Of a DNA stretch of 64,000 nt, positions 35,709 to 44,495 are shown piece by piece. Position 1 is the stretch's first letter; every line of letters starts with the position of its first letter. A program made the translations under genes and the position numbers. The DNA is from Pseudomonas entomophila (GTDB lineage Bacteria; Pseudomonadota; Gammaproteobacteria; Pseudomonadales; Pseudomonadaceae), in NCBI RefSeq assembly GCF_018417595.1, contig NZ_CP070982.1:1203501-1267500 (forward strand), written 5' to 3'. Below the pieces are notes generated by a model, which was given only the letters and a program-made list of their open reading frames with translations, did not search any database and was not told the origin of the DNA.

Positions 35709-38700
35709 TCAGCGTTCGCGTTTGCGCTTCGCCCGGTCGATCACATCCTTCCAGGTGTCGTTCTCATCCTCCGCGACCGTGAACCAGGGGTAGGCCTGCA
35801 CGTGTTGCTCGTAATTCGCCCATTCACCGCCGACCTCTTCACCTGCCGCTCGCACGACCTTGTATTCCCGGCCCAATGCATCGTAGACGTGGGTATCGGC
35901 ATAGATGCCGTTGTTCTTCTTGCGGGCGCTGTCATTGCTCACCCAGTGCCAGTCGTTGAGATAGAAGGGCAGCCAGACCCGTACGGGTTGACCCTTGTTG
36001 TCGAATTCCGTCTTGCCGGTGACTGCCCAGCGGACATCCGCGTGCTCGGTCACTGCGTTGCCATCGGCATCCGTCTTGAGCCCACCCGTTTCGGCATCGA
36101 AGACAAAGGCTTCTCCTGGCGGATGGCGGACGGCGGTCTGCAGCACTTGTCCGCCGCCGTTCAACATCACCTGTACGCGTACTTGTTGCTCCGGATCGCT
36201 GTCATAGCGGTCGGTCTGGATCTGAATGACGTGGGGGGGCGCACGGCCATCCATCGTTGGCTGCGCCACAATGCCATCGCGTTGCAGGTGTTCGGCGTCA
36301 CGCTCCCATTCCCGTTCGCTGCAGCGTTGAGCGGAGTTGGTGCCGTCGGCTAGCAGCTTCAGGGGCATCCAACTGTCGGCGATAACCGTAAACGCCTGTG
36401 CCACGGGTACGTTCTTGGTGTTGTTCAACGCCACGGCCTTTTCGACGGTGAGCGGCGGAGTGAATAACTTGACCTTGTCGTAGCCGACATGCTCCGGTTT
36501 ACCAGCCTCCGTACCATAGAAGCGCGTATGCAGGACCCGCCCCAACGAATCCAATGTCACCTTGCTGGTGTTGTCATTGGCATCGAGCATTTCGATGGGG
36601 GTCAGGAATCGCCAGTCATAGGCTTTCACTTCGCTGCTCAAGCCAGCCGCATCGGTCACCTTGTTCACGGCAATGTCATGCGCGGTGTACGCCAGCTGAA
36701 CAGGGCCGGTGACGGTGTTTTCCTGAACGGTTTTGGGTAACCAGAAATGCGTTTCGTCGTGATAGAGGGTGATGCCGTGGTGTCCGGCATAGGCCCCTTC
36801 AATCGTGGGCTCGAACGGGATGCCAGGTGCGCCCAGGCCTTCTGGGTCCTGAGGGTCATCCAGCTCTGGTGCATCTGCTGGACGGCTCATTGCAATGTAG
36901 CCCCCACGCTTCAACATGCCTTTCAGTGACTCCACCTGCACTCGTTTACCAAGCAGCGTTTGGACCTGCTTGAGCCAGGTCCGAGCGTGGAACGGCAAGA
37001 TAGAGGGCTGGTCCACCGACTGGCAACCCGCCAGGACGGAACGCCAGAAAACAGGTTCGGGGATCGACTTGGCCAGCGCGACATAGAGAGTGTTCATGTC
37101 ATCGCTACCCGCGCCTGCCAGGTCGGCAAACCAGAGCATCACATCCGCCAGTTCCGCATCTGGTACGCGGTTCTGCTTGTACAGTGCGTCCTGCAGGCCT
37201 TCTGGCAGTTCGGCGGGGTCGGCGATCATCAGCAGCAGGCACAGCTCTTCAACGGAGATGATTTGCTTCAAGGCATTGCGCAGTACTTGGCAGGCTGCCG
37301 TGTCCAACGGTTTGCTCTGCATCAGGTAGTTCATCAGTACCGCATAGAGTACTTCCGCATCGGGTGTCGGCAGGCGCTTGTGCACACGGGTCAGAACGGC
37401 AAGGTCAGCATTGGGCGTAACCAGTGCGTCCGTAACCAGCTGCTGCAGGGTAAGGTCGAACGTAGGTTGCAAGGCCTCGACCGAGGCCTCGTCCAACATC
37501 GCCGTGCGGGTATAGGCCACCAGCGCCGGAATCGATGGGGTGGCGGAGATGCCGCTGCCGTCAGCCTTGCGCCAGAGGACTTTCTGATAGCCGGTCAGGG
37601 TGAATTTGTCGGCGTATGCCGATGGCAAGTCCGGCCATTTGTCTATCGAGTATCCGCCCTCCGGGATTTCGGAGCTGGGGATGAGCACGGCATCCGAGCG
37701 GGTCGAGCCGGGAAGCCCGATCACCCAGTTACCGTTTTCCGTCAGGTTGTGCACGGTTGCACGGGTCAGGTTGATCCAGCAGTCGTACTGCTGGTCATCG
37801 CAACTGGCGGAGATCAGCCCCTCGGGCAGTGCTTCTGGGTAGATGCGCCGCGCCGTATCTTCCTCCGCCAGCTCGACAGGAGACAGCAGCCGAGGGTAGT
37901 TGATGGCGGCACTCTGCAGAACATTCCCGTATTCGTCCTGCTCGATGACGATCGATTGGGTTACCACCGGATCCTCGGTGATGCGTTCGCAGGCGAAGGT
38001 CAGTACCTCCACGGGTGTCACCAAGGCCGCCGGGCGCTCGGCATCGGCGGTGTCGTGCATGCGTACTTGGAGGCGATTGGTGACAACACTGTAGGGCTTG
38101 TCGGCCCGATCGCTGTCGTCTTCACCATACACCTCGATGCGCCGCACCTGGCCACGTATGGCACGGTACAACCAAGGGCGCACTGAAGGCGTTGGCTCCA
38201 AGGGGGGCTCATTGCCACCGGTCCAGTGGGTGAAGCGAACGGGTCCTTGGGGGAAGTGTGCGTCCATGTCGACAAAGGCACCCTCCGCGACAAGATCGCG
38301 TGCCTCGATCCCGGTATGGAACCAGGTACAGGTGCGGCTCGGTGGTGACAGGTCTGCTGCCGCCAGTTGTGCCTGTTCGTTGGTGTCGCGCTGGATCAGC
38401 CGGGTGAAACCGGCGAACTCACGCTCCTGGCCATCCCATACGCCACCGAGGTAAGTTCTCTCGCGACCAACGCTGAGCCCAGTAATTTCGTTGATCGTCG
38501 TCTCCCGGCTGACTGTGTGCACGGGGAAGGGCAGATAGCTCACGGGCGTTCTTCCGGTGCGGGCGAGCACGTCGGCCTTCTGGTCGAGCCAGGCCTGCGC
38601 CGAGCTGCGGTATTCCAGCTGGGTGCAGGTGCCTGCATTGTCTGACACCTTGGCCAGCAACCAGGGGCGATGGTCGTTGAAACGGTACATCCAGCTTCGC

Positions 38701-41138
38701 GGTTCGTTGTCTTCGCCACCGTGGTTTTGGGTCAGCAACAGGTCGGCGGTGCCCTGCCCACGGAGGTCGGCAACCTGCAGCCGGCATTTCGTGTCCAGTG
38801 TCATGCCTTCGGGGGCGGGAATGAAAACGCCTTTCGTGTACTGGTTGCCACACTGGCTGACGAATACCTGGATGCCGTCTGGCTCCATGTAGAGGATGTC
38901 CGTGGTGCCGGAACCGTCGGTGTCGGCCAGGAATACCCGCGAGGCGCTGAAATTCTCGACTTCAAAACCACCGATTTTCAGTGCATCGTCGAATCTGCCA
39001 TGACCTAGCGACGGCCATAGGGTCACGCTGTTGCCCGTGATTCTCACCAAGTGCTGTTGGCCACTGCCTGCTGGATCGGCGAAGGCAACCAACTCATGCT
39101 CGGAGTCGTCCAGCGATGGCAACGGTTCACTGCCTTGATAATCCCCTTCCACGGAGGTCAGCCAGCCTTTCGTACCGTTTGCCGGGTACAGGCGCACTGT
39201 CCTTGGGCCCAAGGCCCTCAGCAAGATGACGTCGTCCTGGCTGTTGCCGGTGAGGTCTGCCATTCGCACATGTGGATGACCATACTCCGACGGTGTTCCT
39301 GCCAGCGGTACCCAGGCTCCCCAAGTGCCGTCCGGTGCCAGTGTGAAGCTCCCTCGCAGGGCATCCGCGATGACCAGCCATTCCGGCTGGCCATCGCTAT
39401 TGAGGTCGACCAAGGAGCCGTTGGCGGCGCCCATGGGAAACCCCAGCTGCTTGGCCTCGCCCCAGGTGACAAGGTCTTTACCCGCGGTGTTGTCCATACG
39501 TTGTGGCGCGCGGTAGTACCAGGCGCCGTCGTCGAGGTACAGGATGCCAGGTATGCCTTCGCCATAGAGGTCGGCCACCTGCCAGCGGTCATGCCAGAAA
39601 CCGTTCAGGGCGGGCAGGGGATCCCAGTCGATGGACTTCACTTCGTTTGCCTGGCGATCCCTGATTTTTCGGCCGGGGCGGGTCATCCAGAATTCCAGCG
39701 GCGGCATGCGCGAATATTTTTCGTACTTGATCTTGCCGTTGGTTTTCGCGTTGTTGACTATCGTGCCATTGATGATCTTACCGCCGGTGATCTCACCCTC
39801 GGTGACCTTACATTCAATAATCGTACATTTGATAACTGTGCAATCGGTGAGGGTCCCATTGATGATCGTACCGTTGCTGAGCGTGCAGTCGGTTATCATG
39901 CAATCAGTTATTTGGCCGTCAATGATCGTGCAATCAGTTTTTTGTTTTTGGCCGTCAATGATGATCGTGCCATTGGTGATCGAGCCCTTGGCAATCTTAC
40001 CGCTGACAATCGAATTCGGAATGATCGTTTCAGCAGCGCTCAGGAGATTGGTCACCGCGCTACTGTCGTAGCTCAGGTGCTTGTGATCGACGGGCTCCGG
40101 TGTAGTGTCGCTACCGCCACCCAAGATCCCGGTGCGGCGCCAGAGCACCACATCCTGGCAGCGGCGGCGCAGGCGCACGTTAAAGCCATAACGCCAGAAT
40201 GAATGGCGGTCCTCGCGAACCGGCCATTTGATTTCCTGGCCGTCTTTCCGAGCAGGGGGGGGCGGTTTACCCGGGCCGGTTTCGAATTCACCATAATAGA
40301 ATTGGGCAAACTCCAGGAAATCGTCCTCCTTGAAGGCATCCGTGGGGATCAGCAGTGTCTTCGGGACTTTTTTGAAATATCTGGCGTAGACCGTATCCGG
40401 ATAGACATTGGCAACCCTCGGATGGGACTGAATTTCTTCCGGACTGCAGTCTTCTTCATCCTCCTTGCGGTAGCGGTACACAAGATGGTCGTCGCGATTG
40501 GCGGACTGGGTCTCTTCGATATACCAGCCGGCGACGCGCCTCGGTGCAGGGATACCTGGCTTTTCGGTTTCTTGCAGTCGGGCCGATGGCGACCAGCCAT
40601 AGAGCGACAGGCTGTTGTCCGGCAGAACATGCAGCCAGAAGCCTGGATGAGTCGGGGTGCCCTTGGGCACCCAATGTTCCAGGCGCTCCGTGGGGTTTTT
40701 CGTGGGGTTGAAGGTCCGCGCGCGCCACGCGGTGCCAGTGTAGTCGCCCACGATGCCGGCGCGCTTCAGCAGCTCATCGTCGTCAGGTTCACCGATCTTC
40801 AGTATTTCCACACCCGATGGCCCTACCACCTGGTTATTGCCGTCGTACTTGGGGACACCAAACCGGGTCATCACGAACACCGCCGGCAACGGGCATTCCC
40901 AGCCTGCACCGAACGCGCTGTTGCCACCGCCGGAGGAGTATTGCAGCGTCAACGCGGCCGACAGGCTCCGCCCGGCGGGGGACGGTAGCGGCAGTTGCCA
41001 GCCGGCGCTGCCGTCGGGGCCACCGGCAGACAGCATGCCACCGCCCACCGAGACCGTGCCGCCACCTTTGGGGAGTGTCGGTGGCGTATAGAAGGACGCA
41101 CGGCTTTCCTCTGGAACCGAAGCAGACTGTTCAGGCAT
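35709..41138 (-). CDS. Orphan TcB/SpvB-type insecticidal toxin-complex protein
   Basis: This 1,809-residue protein is a Tc toxin B component. It opens with the SpvB-like domain (SRASFYTPPTLPKGGGTVSV, GPDGSAGWQLPLPSPAGRSL). A beta-propeller of FG-GAP/VCBS-like blades follows (DLNSDGQPEWLVI, DLTGNSQDDVILL, DTDGSGTTDILYM, DLRGQGTADLLL) and then the TcB middle part (DQQYDCWINLTRATVHNLTE). The normal TcB end is present (VYDALGREYKVVRAAGEEVG, YPWFTVAEDENDTW). TcB is the lower half of the cocoon that holds the toxic TcC end; it usually has about 1,480 residues. The excess comes mainly from two insertions: pentapeptide repeats (373-470) and a helical block (about 1227-1404). The start at 41138 follows TTGGAGGTGCC. 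No TcA or TcC gene is adjacent, and the base composition is visibly less GC-rich than that of neighbours, suggesting transfer. Confidence 0.88.
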   Translation of the reverse strand: MPEQSASVPEESRASFYTPPTLPKGGGTVSVGGGMLSAGGPDGSAGWQLPLPSPAGRSLSAALTLQYSSGGGNSAFGAGWECPLPAVFVMTRFGVPKYDGNNQVVGPSGVEILKIGEPDDDELLKRAGIVGDYTGTAWRARTFNPTKNPTERLEHWVPKGTPTHPGFWLHVLPDNSLSLYGWSPSARLQETEKPGIPAPRRVAGWYIEETQSANRDDHLVYRYRKEDEEDCSPEEIQSHPRVANVYPDTVYARYFKKVPKTLLIPTDAFKEDDFLEFAQFYYGEFETGPGKPPPPARKDGQEIKWPVREDRHSFWRYGFNVRLRRRCQDVVLWRRTGILGGGSDTTPEPVDHKHLSYDSSAVTNLLSAAETIIPNSIVSGKIAKGSITNGTIIIDGQKQKTDCTIIDGQITDCMITDCTLSNGTIINGTLTDCTVIKCTIIECKVTEGEITGGKIINGTIVNNAKTNGKIKYEKYSRMPPLEFWMTRPGRKIRDRQANEVKSIDWDPLPALNGFWHDRWQVADLYGEGIPGILYLDDGAWYYRAPQRMDNTAGKDLVTWGEAKQLGFPMGAANGSLVDLNSDGQPEWLVIADALRGSFTLAPDGTWGAWVPLAGTPSEYGHPHVRMADLTGNSQDDVILLRALGPRTVRLYPANGTKGWLTSVEGDYQGSEPLPSLDDSEHELVAFADPAGSGQQHLVRITGNSVTLWPSLGHGRFDDALKIGGFEVENFSASRVFLADTDGSGTTDILYMEPDGIQVFVSQCGNQYTKGVFIPAPEGMTLDTKCRLQVADLRGQGTADLLLTQNHGGEDNEPRSWMYRFNDHRPWLLAKVSDNAGTCTQLEYRSSAQAWLDQKADVLARTGRTPVSYLPFPVHTVSRETTINEITGLSVGRERTYLGGVWDGQEREFAGFTRLIQRDTNEQAQLAAADLSPPSRTCTWFHTGIEARDLVAEGAFVDMDAHFPQGPVRFTHWTGGNEPPLEPTPSVRPWLYRAIRGQVRRIEVYGEDDSDRADKPYSVVTNRLQVRMHDTADAERPAALVTPVEVLTFACERITEDPVVTQSIVIEQDEYGNVLQSAAINYPRLLSPVELAEEDTARRIYPEALPEGLISASCDDQQYDCWINLTRATVHNLTENGNWVIGLPGSTRSDAVLIPSSEIPEGGYSIDKWPDLPSAYADKFTLTGYQKVLWRKADGSGISATPSIPALVAYTRTAMLDEASVEALQPTFDLTLQQLVTDALVTPNADLAVLTRVHKRLPTPDAEVLYAVLMNYLMQSKPLDTAACQVLRNALKQIISVEELCLLLMIADPAELPEGLQDALYKQNRVPDAELADVMLWFADLAGAGSDDMNTLYVALAKSIPEPVFWRSVLAGCQSVDQPSILPFHARTWLKQVQTLLGKRVQVESLKGMLKRGGYIAMSRPADAPELDDPQDPEGLGAPGIPFEPTIEGAYAGHHGITLYHDETHFWLPKTVQENTVTGPVQLAYTAHDIAVNKVTDAAGLSSEVKAYDWRFLTPIEMLDANDNTSKVTLDSLGRVLHTRFYGTEAGKPEHVGYDKVKLFTPPLTVEKAVALNNTKNVPVAQAFTVIADSWMPLKLLADGTNSAQRCSEREWERDAEHLQRDGIVAQPTMDGRAPPHVIQIQTDRYDSDPEQQVRVQVMLNGGGQVLQTAVRHPPGEAFVFDAETGGLKTDADGNAVTEHADVRWAVTGKTEFDNKGQPVRVWLPFYLNDWHWVSNDSARKKNNGIYADTHVYDALGREYKVVRAAGEEVGGEWANYEQHVQAYPWFTVAEDENDTWKDVIDRAKRKRER
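36930..37460 (-). other. Helical insertion within the TcB-type protein
   Basis: Residues about 1227-1404 (from LTLQQLVTDALV to KGMLKRGGYI) are rich in predicted helices and separate two stretches that, as I recall the family, are close neighbours in ordinary TcB proteins (LVAYTRTAMLDEA before, RGGYIAM after). No domain family is recognised. Confidence 0.45.
39729..40022 (-). repeat. Pentapeptide-repeat insertion inside the TcB-type protein
   Basis: Residues 373-470 form about 18 five-residue units such as TDCTI, IDGQI, TDCMI, TDCTL, SNGTI, INGTL, TDCTV, IKCTI, TEGEI, TGGKI and INGTI. One 8-residue break (IIDGQKQK) interrupts them. In the pentapeptide-repeat-protein frame, the i position is Ile/Leu/Val and i-2 is Cys or Gly, which fits a quadrilateral beta-helix of four to five coils. 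Confidence 0.85.
39901..39969 (-). repeat. Tandem 30/39-bp duplication in the pentapeptide segment
   Basis: The unit CAATCAGTTATTTGGCCGTC and its following 10 bases (39901-39930) recurs at 39931-39969. The second copy carries an extra 6 bases in a T-rich run and an extra 3 bases in ATGATGAT. Both additions keep the frame and create the 8-residue break. Confidence 0.8.
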
Positions 41139-41259
41139 GGGGCACCTCCAAGGCAATGGCATCCAGAAGACGACGTTGCCTGGATTCTATGGAGCGGCCT
41201 GGTTTTGCAAAACTGGCAGAAATGCCAGGTGAGTCCTCAGTGATTGCGTGCTAGCCCCC

Positions 41260-41344
41260 GTAGGAGCCGGCTTGCCGGTGAACACCGGCAGAGCCGGTGC
41301 CATGCTGCGTGTTGCCTGGGTTCGCCGGCAAGCCGGCTCCTACC
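41260..41344. repeat. REP doublet, GCCGGCTTGCCGG stem
   Basis: GTAGGAGCCGGCTTGCCGGT and its partner GCCGGCAAGCCGGCTCCTAC flank an ACCGGCAGAGCCGGT hairpin. The right end is two bases from the stop codon of the TonB receptor gene. Confidence 0.9.
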
Positions 41345-41346
41345 GG

Positions 41347-43404
41347 TCAGAACGTCGTGCGCAACCCCACCTCGACACTGCGGCCCGGTGCTGGCGCGAT
41401 GTCCCGCAGGATCGAGCTGGAGTAGCGCACCGTCTGGTCCGTCAGGTTCTCCCCGCGCACGAACGCCAACCACTGGCTCTGGCCGACGTCGAAGCGGTAG
41501 CCGATGCTGGCGCCCAGGGTGGTGTAGCCGTCGGTGCTGGTCTCGTTGGCCGGCTTGCGGTGCTGCGCCGAGGCATGCTGCACGTCGACCCGCGCCTGCC
41601 AGCGATCCAGCTCCCACACCAGCCCGCTGTTCAAGCGCAGCGGCGCGATACGTGGCAGCGGCTCGCCGCTGTCGAGGTTCTTGGCCCGGGTGTAGTCGCC
41701 GGACAGTTCCAAAGCGAAGCTGCCATAGCGGTTCTCCAGCAGTTGCCAGCGATCCTGGGCCTCGATGCCGTAGAAGCGTGCGCGCACGCCCTGGTAGGCG
41801 TATTCGGGGAACTCGCCGTGGTCATGGCCATGATCATGGTCGTGATCGTGGTCTTCATCGCCATGGTCGTGGTCATGACCGCCACGCAGGTTGCCGGTGC
41901 CGATCAGGCCGATGTAATTGCGAAAGTGGCTGTAGAACACGCCGACGCTGCCCTTGTGGGTGCCATTGTCGAAACGCAGCGCCAGGTCGCCGGAGATCGC
42001 CTTCTCCTTGCCCAGGTTCGGGTCGCCCACTTCGAAGGCGCCGGTGGCGACGTGGGCGCCGTTGGCGTACAGCTCATAGAAGGTCGGGGCGCGTTCGGTA
42101 TAGCCCAGGTTGGCCGCCAGCGCCCACACCGAATCGAGCTGGTACAGCGCGCCGGAAGAGAGGCTGAAGGCGTTGAAGCTGCTGGCGCTGTCGGCCCCGG
42201 CGAAGGTCTCGTTGCCTTTGGCGTCCGGATCGACGCGGGTGTGCTCCAGGCGCGCGCCGAGGCTCAGGTTCAGGCGTTCGGTGGCCTGCCATTGCTCGAG
42301 CAGGAACAGCGCCAGGCTGTCGGTGTCGGTGTGCGGGACGAACGCTTCCTCGCCCAGGGCGGAGAATTCGTTGCGGCTGACCTGGGCGCCGATCACGCCT
42401 TCGACTGGGCCGAGCGGCTGGTGGCGGGCTTCGATGCGCGCTTCGTAGCCCTTGTTCTTGAAGGTGGTGTGCACCTCGCCGCTCTCGATCTCGCGATGCT
42501 GGTAATCGGTGTAGCCGGCATCGACCTTTACCGAGCTGAAGGGGCCTTCAAGGTCACGCAGTTCCGAGGCGAAACCGTAATGGTCCTGCTGCATGTCCAG
42601 GCGCACGCCGGGTTCGGCCACCGAACCGTAGTTGCTGTCATAGCGGCTGTAGGACAGGCCGGTGTAGCCATGCTCCCAGTGGTAGGCACCGCCGATCGCG
42701 CCGCCGTCCTGGCGCCCGTCGCTGTTCTCCAGGCGATGCTTGCTGCCCGGTTCGTCGGCGTCGCGCACTTTCGAACTGCGGGCGTAGCCGGGGATGCGCA
42801 GGTCGTTGAACTGGCGGCTGTTGGCGTCCAGGTGCAGGGCGAATGCGCCATTGCCGGCCTCCAGCTTGCCAGCGCTGCTGCGGGTGGTGTCGGCACCGCC
42901 GTAGCGTAGTTCACCCGCGCCATGGATACCGTCGATGGGCGAATCGGGGATGCGGTTGTCGAAGGTGTTCACCACGCCGCCGATGGCATTGCCGCCATAG
43001 AGCAGGGCGGCCGGACCGCGGACGATCTCGACCCGCTCGACGTTGACCGGGTCCAGGGGCACGGCGTGGTCGTAGGAGAGCGACGAGGCATCGAGCGCGC
43101 CCACGCCGTTGCGCAGGATGCGGATGCGGTCGCCATCCAGGCCGCGGATCACCGGGCGGCTGGCGCCGGGGCCGAACCAGGTGGAGGCGACGCCGGGCTG
43201 TTTATTGAGGGTCTCGCCGAGGCTGCCGTGCTGCTGTTGCAGCAGGTCGTCGCCTTCGAGGACGGTGCTCGGGGCGGCCAGTTGGGCATTGCCCAGCGGG
43301 TTGGCGGTGATGACCTGGGGTTGCAGTTCGACGGCCTGGCTGGACGTGGAGGCCAGCCACAGCGCGGCGGCGAGGGGAGAGAGGCGCAGAGGGGAGCACA
43401 GCAT
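41347..43404 (-). CDS. znuD: TonB-dependent receptor, ZnuD-like (zinc) type
   Basis: This 685-residue outer-membrane receptor has a signal peptide (to about SSQA), a plug domain (GDRIRILRNGVGALDASSLS, VERVEIVRGPAALLYGGNAI) and a 22-strand barrel ending in VGLRTTF with terminal Phe. One extracellular loop (about residues 507-532, DNA 41811-41883) is a dense His/Asp/Glu tract (HDHDHGDEDHDHDHDHGHDH), the hallmark of ZnuD-like zinc receptors. A Zur-like palindrome lies 34-46 bases before the start. TonB-driven zinc uptake under zinc limitation is the likely role; cobalt or nickel uptake is less likely. Confidence 0.85.
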   Translation of the reverse strand: MLCSPLRLSPLAAALWLASTSSQAVELQPQVITANPLGNAQLAAPSTVLEGDDLLQQQHGSLGETLNKQPGVASTWFGPGASRPVIRGLDGDRIRILRNGVGALDASSLSYDHAVPLDPVNVERVEIVRGPAALLYGGNAIGGVVNTFDNRIPDSPIDGIHGAGELRYGGADTTRSSAGKLEAGNGAFALHLDANSRQFNDLRIPGYARSSKVRDADEPGSKHRLENSDGRQDGGAIGGAYHWEHGYTGLSYSRYDSNYGSVAEPGVRLDMQQDHYGFASELRDLEGPFSSVKVDAGYTDYQHREIESGEVHTTFKNKGYEARIEARHQPLGPVEGVIGAQVSRNEFSALGEEAFVPHTDTDSLALFLLEQWQATERLNLSLGARLEHTRVDPDAKGNETFAGADSASSFNAFSLSSGALYQLDSVWALAANLGYTERAPTFYELYANGAHVATGAFEVGDPNLGKEKAISGDLALRFDNGTHKGSVGVFYSHFRNYIGLIGTGNLRGGHDHDHGDEDHDHDHDHGHDHGEFPEYAYQGVRARFYGIEAQDRWQLLENRYGSFALELSGDYTRAKNLDSGEPLPRIAPLRLNSGLVWELDRWQARVDVQHASAQHRKPANETSTDGYTTLGASIGYRFDVGQSQWLAFVRGENLTDQTVRYSSSILRDIAPAPGRSVEVGLRTTF

Positions 43405-43437
43405 GGGGAGTGACGTTCCTTGGCAGATAACGTTGTT

Positions 43438-43450
43438 GTTACTTTATAAC
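43438..43450 (-). promoter_or_regulatory. Zur-like operator upstream of the zinc receptor gene
   Basis: GTTACTTTATAAC retains the outer parts of the GTTATAnnATAAC Zur core. It lies 34-46 bases before the ATG, where it could overlap the promoter. Confidence 0.55.
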
Positions 43451-43497
43451 GTATCTATTTCAGCATAATGCTTTCTGTGCTCGCCAGTCATTTTCAC

Positions 43498-43601
43498 CTG
43501 TAGGAGCGGATTTATCCGCGATGCGTTCACCGATGTACTGAGCAGGCTGCACGATCGAGCGCCGCTCGCGCGGCGCATCGCGGATGAATCCGCTCCTACA
43601 C
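43498..43601. repeat. REP doublet, GCGGATTTATCCGC stem
   Basis: CTGTAGGAGCGGATTTATCC and the partner GGATGAATCCGCTCCTACA flank a GCGCCGCTCGCGCGGCGC hairpin. It lies between the divergent zinc receptor and VF530 genes. Confidence 0.92.
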
Positions 43602-43641
43602 TTGTGTAATGTGCGCACCTTCCCGAACCTGGAGCATTGGC

Positions 43642-43863
43642 ATGAGCACGGCCCAACACAACGCGCTGCACGGCAAGACCCTGGAGCAGATCCTCACCGA
43701 GCTGGTGGCGCACTACCAATGGCAGGGCCTGGCCGAGCGCATCGACATCCGTTGCTTCAAGAGCGACCCGACCATCAAGTCGAGCCTGACTTTCCTGCGC
43801 AAGACACCCTGGGCGCGGGAGAAGGTCGAGCAGCTGTACGTGAAGCTGCAGCGCAAAGGCTGA
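43642..43863 (+). CDS. VF530-family (DUF2132) small DNA-binding protein
   Basis: This 73-residue protein has the VF530 pattern: [40 protein letters not shown] and ending [12 protein letters not shown]. The family is reported to bind double-stranded DNA and is common in gammaproteobacteria, but its role is unclear. The start at 43642 gives MSTAQHNA; 11 upstream in-frame codons have no ribosome site. Its stop overlaps the next gene by one base (TGATG), so the two are coupled. Confidence 0.85.
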   Translation: MSTAQHNALHGKTLEQILTELVAHYQWQGLAERIDIRCFKSDPTIKSSLTFLRKTPWAREKVEQLYVKLQRKG

Positions 43864-44495
43864 TGCCGCGCCGTCCCTGGCTGACGCTGGCGGCCGTCCT
43901 GGGCTGGACGGGGCTGACGATCCAGCTGTACCTGGTGCTGCTGGCGCGTTGGCAGGAACAGGCCAGCCTGGTGGGCGGGCTGGTCAACCTGTTCTGCTAT
44001 TTCACCGTGCTCAGCAACACGCTGGTGGCCACGGTGCTGAGCCATGCTGCATTTGGTCGTGAGTCGGCGGCCAGGCGGTTTTTTCTATCGGCGCCGGTCA
44101 GTTCATGCGTGGCCGCCAGCATCGTTCTGGTGGCGCTGGCCTACAGCCTGCTGCTGCGGCATTTGTGGCAACCGGAAGGCTGGCAGTGGCTGGCGGATGA
44201 ACTGTTGCACGACGTGATGCCGGTGCTGTTCGTCTTGTACTGGTGGTTCGAGGTGCCCAAGGGGCGATTGCGGTTGTGGCACCTGGCGGCGTGGGCGCTG
44301 TATCCGGCGTTGTATTTTGCGTTTGTCTTGCTGCGTGGCCATGAGATTGGGGTTTATCCGTACCCGTTCGTCGATGTGGCTCGGTTGGGGTATGGGCAGG
44401 TGCTGCTCAATGCCCTGGCGGTGCTGGCGGGATTCTGGGGGATCGGGCTGGTACTGCTGGGGCTGGATCGCTGGCGCCGCGCCACTCGCCTGTAG
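43863..44495 (+). CDS. Pr6Pr-family integral membrane protein
   Basis: This 210-residue protein has six predicted membrane helices (for example WLTLAAVLGWTGLTIQLYLV and VGGLVNLFCYFTVLSNTLVA). The conserved FTVLSN and HDVMPVLFVLYWW match the Pr6Pr/FAR-17a-AIG1-like membrane family. The function is unknown. It is coupled to the VF530 gene. Its last codons are CTG TAG, and both belong to a REP element (GTAGGAGC head), so the stop codon is supplied by the REP. Confidence 0.8.
   Translation: MPRRPWLTLAAVLGWTGLTIQLYLVLLARWQEQASLVGGLVNLFCYFTVLSNTLVATVLSHAAFGRESAARRFFLSAPVSSCVAASIVLVALAYSLLLRHLWQPEGWQWLADELLHDVMPVLFVLYWWFEVPKGRLRLWHLAAWALYPALYFAFVLLRGHEIGVYPYPFVDVARLGYGQVLLNALAVLAGFWGIGLVLLGLDRWRRATRL

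Noticed and set aside
39935..39952. A-rich run (coding strand) in the pentapeptide segment as a programmed frameshift site.
   Set aside because: The AAAAAAC heptamer is not in the reading phase needed for -1 slippage, and the frame after it continues normally for over 1,400 codons.
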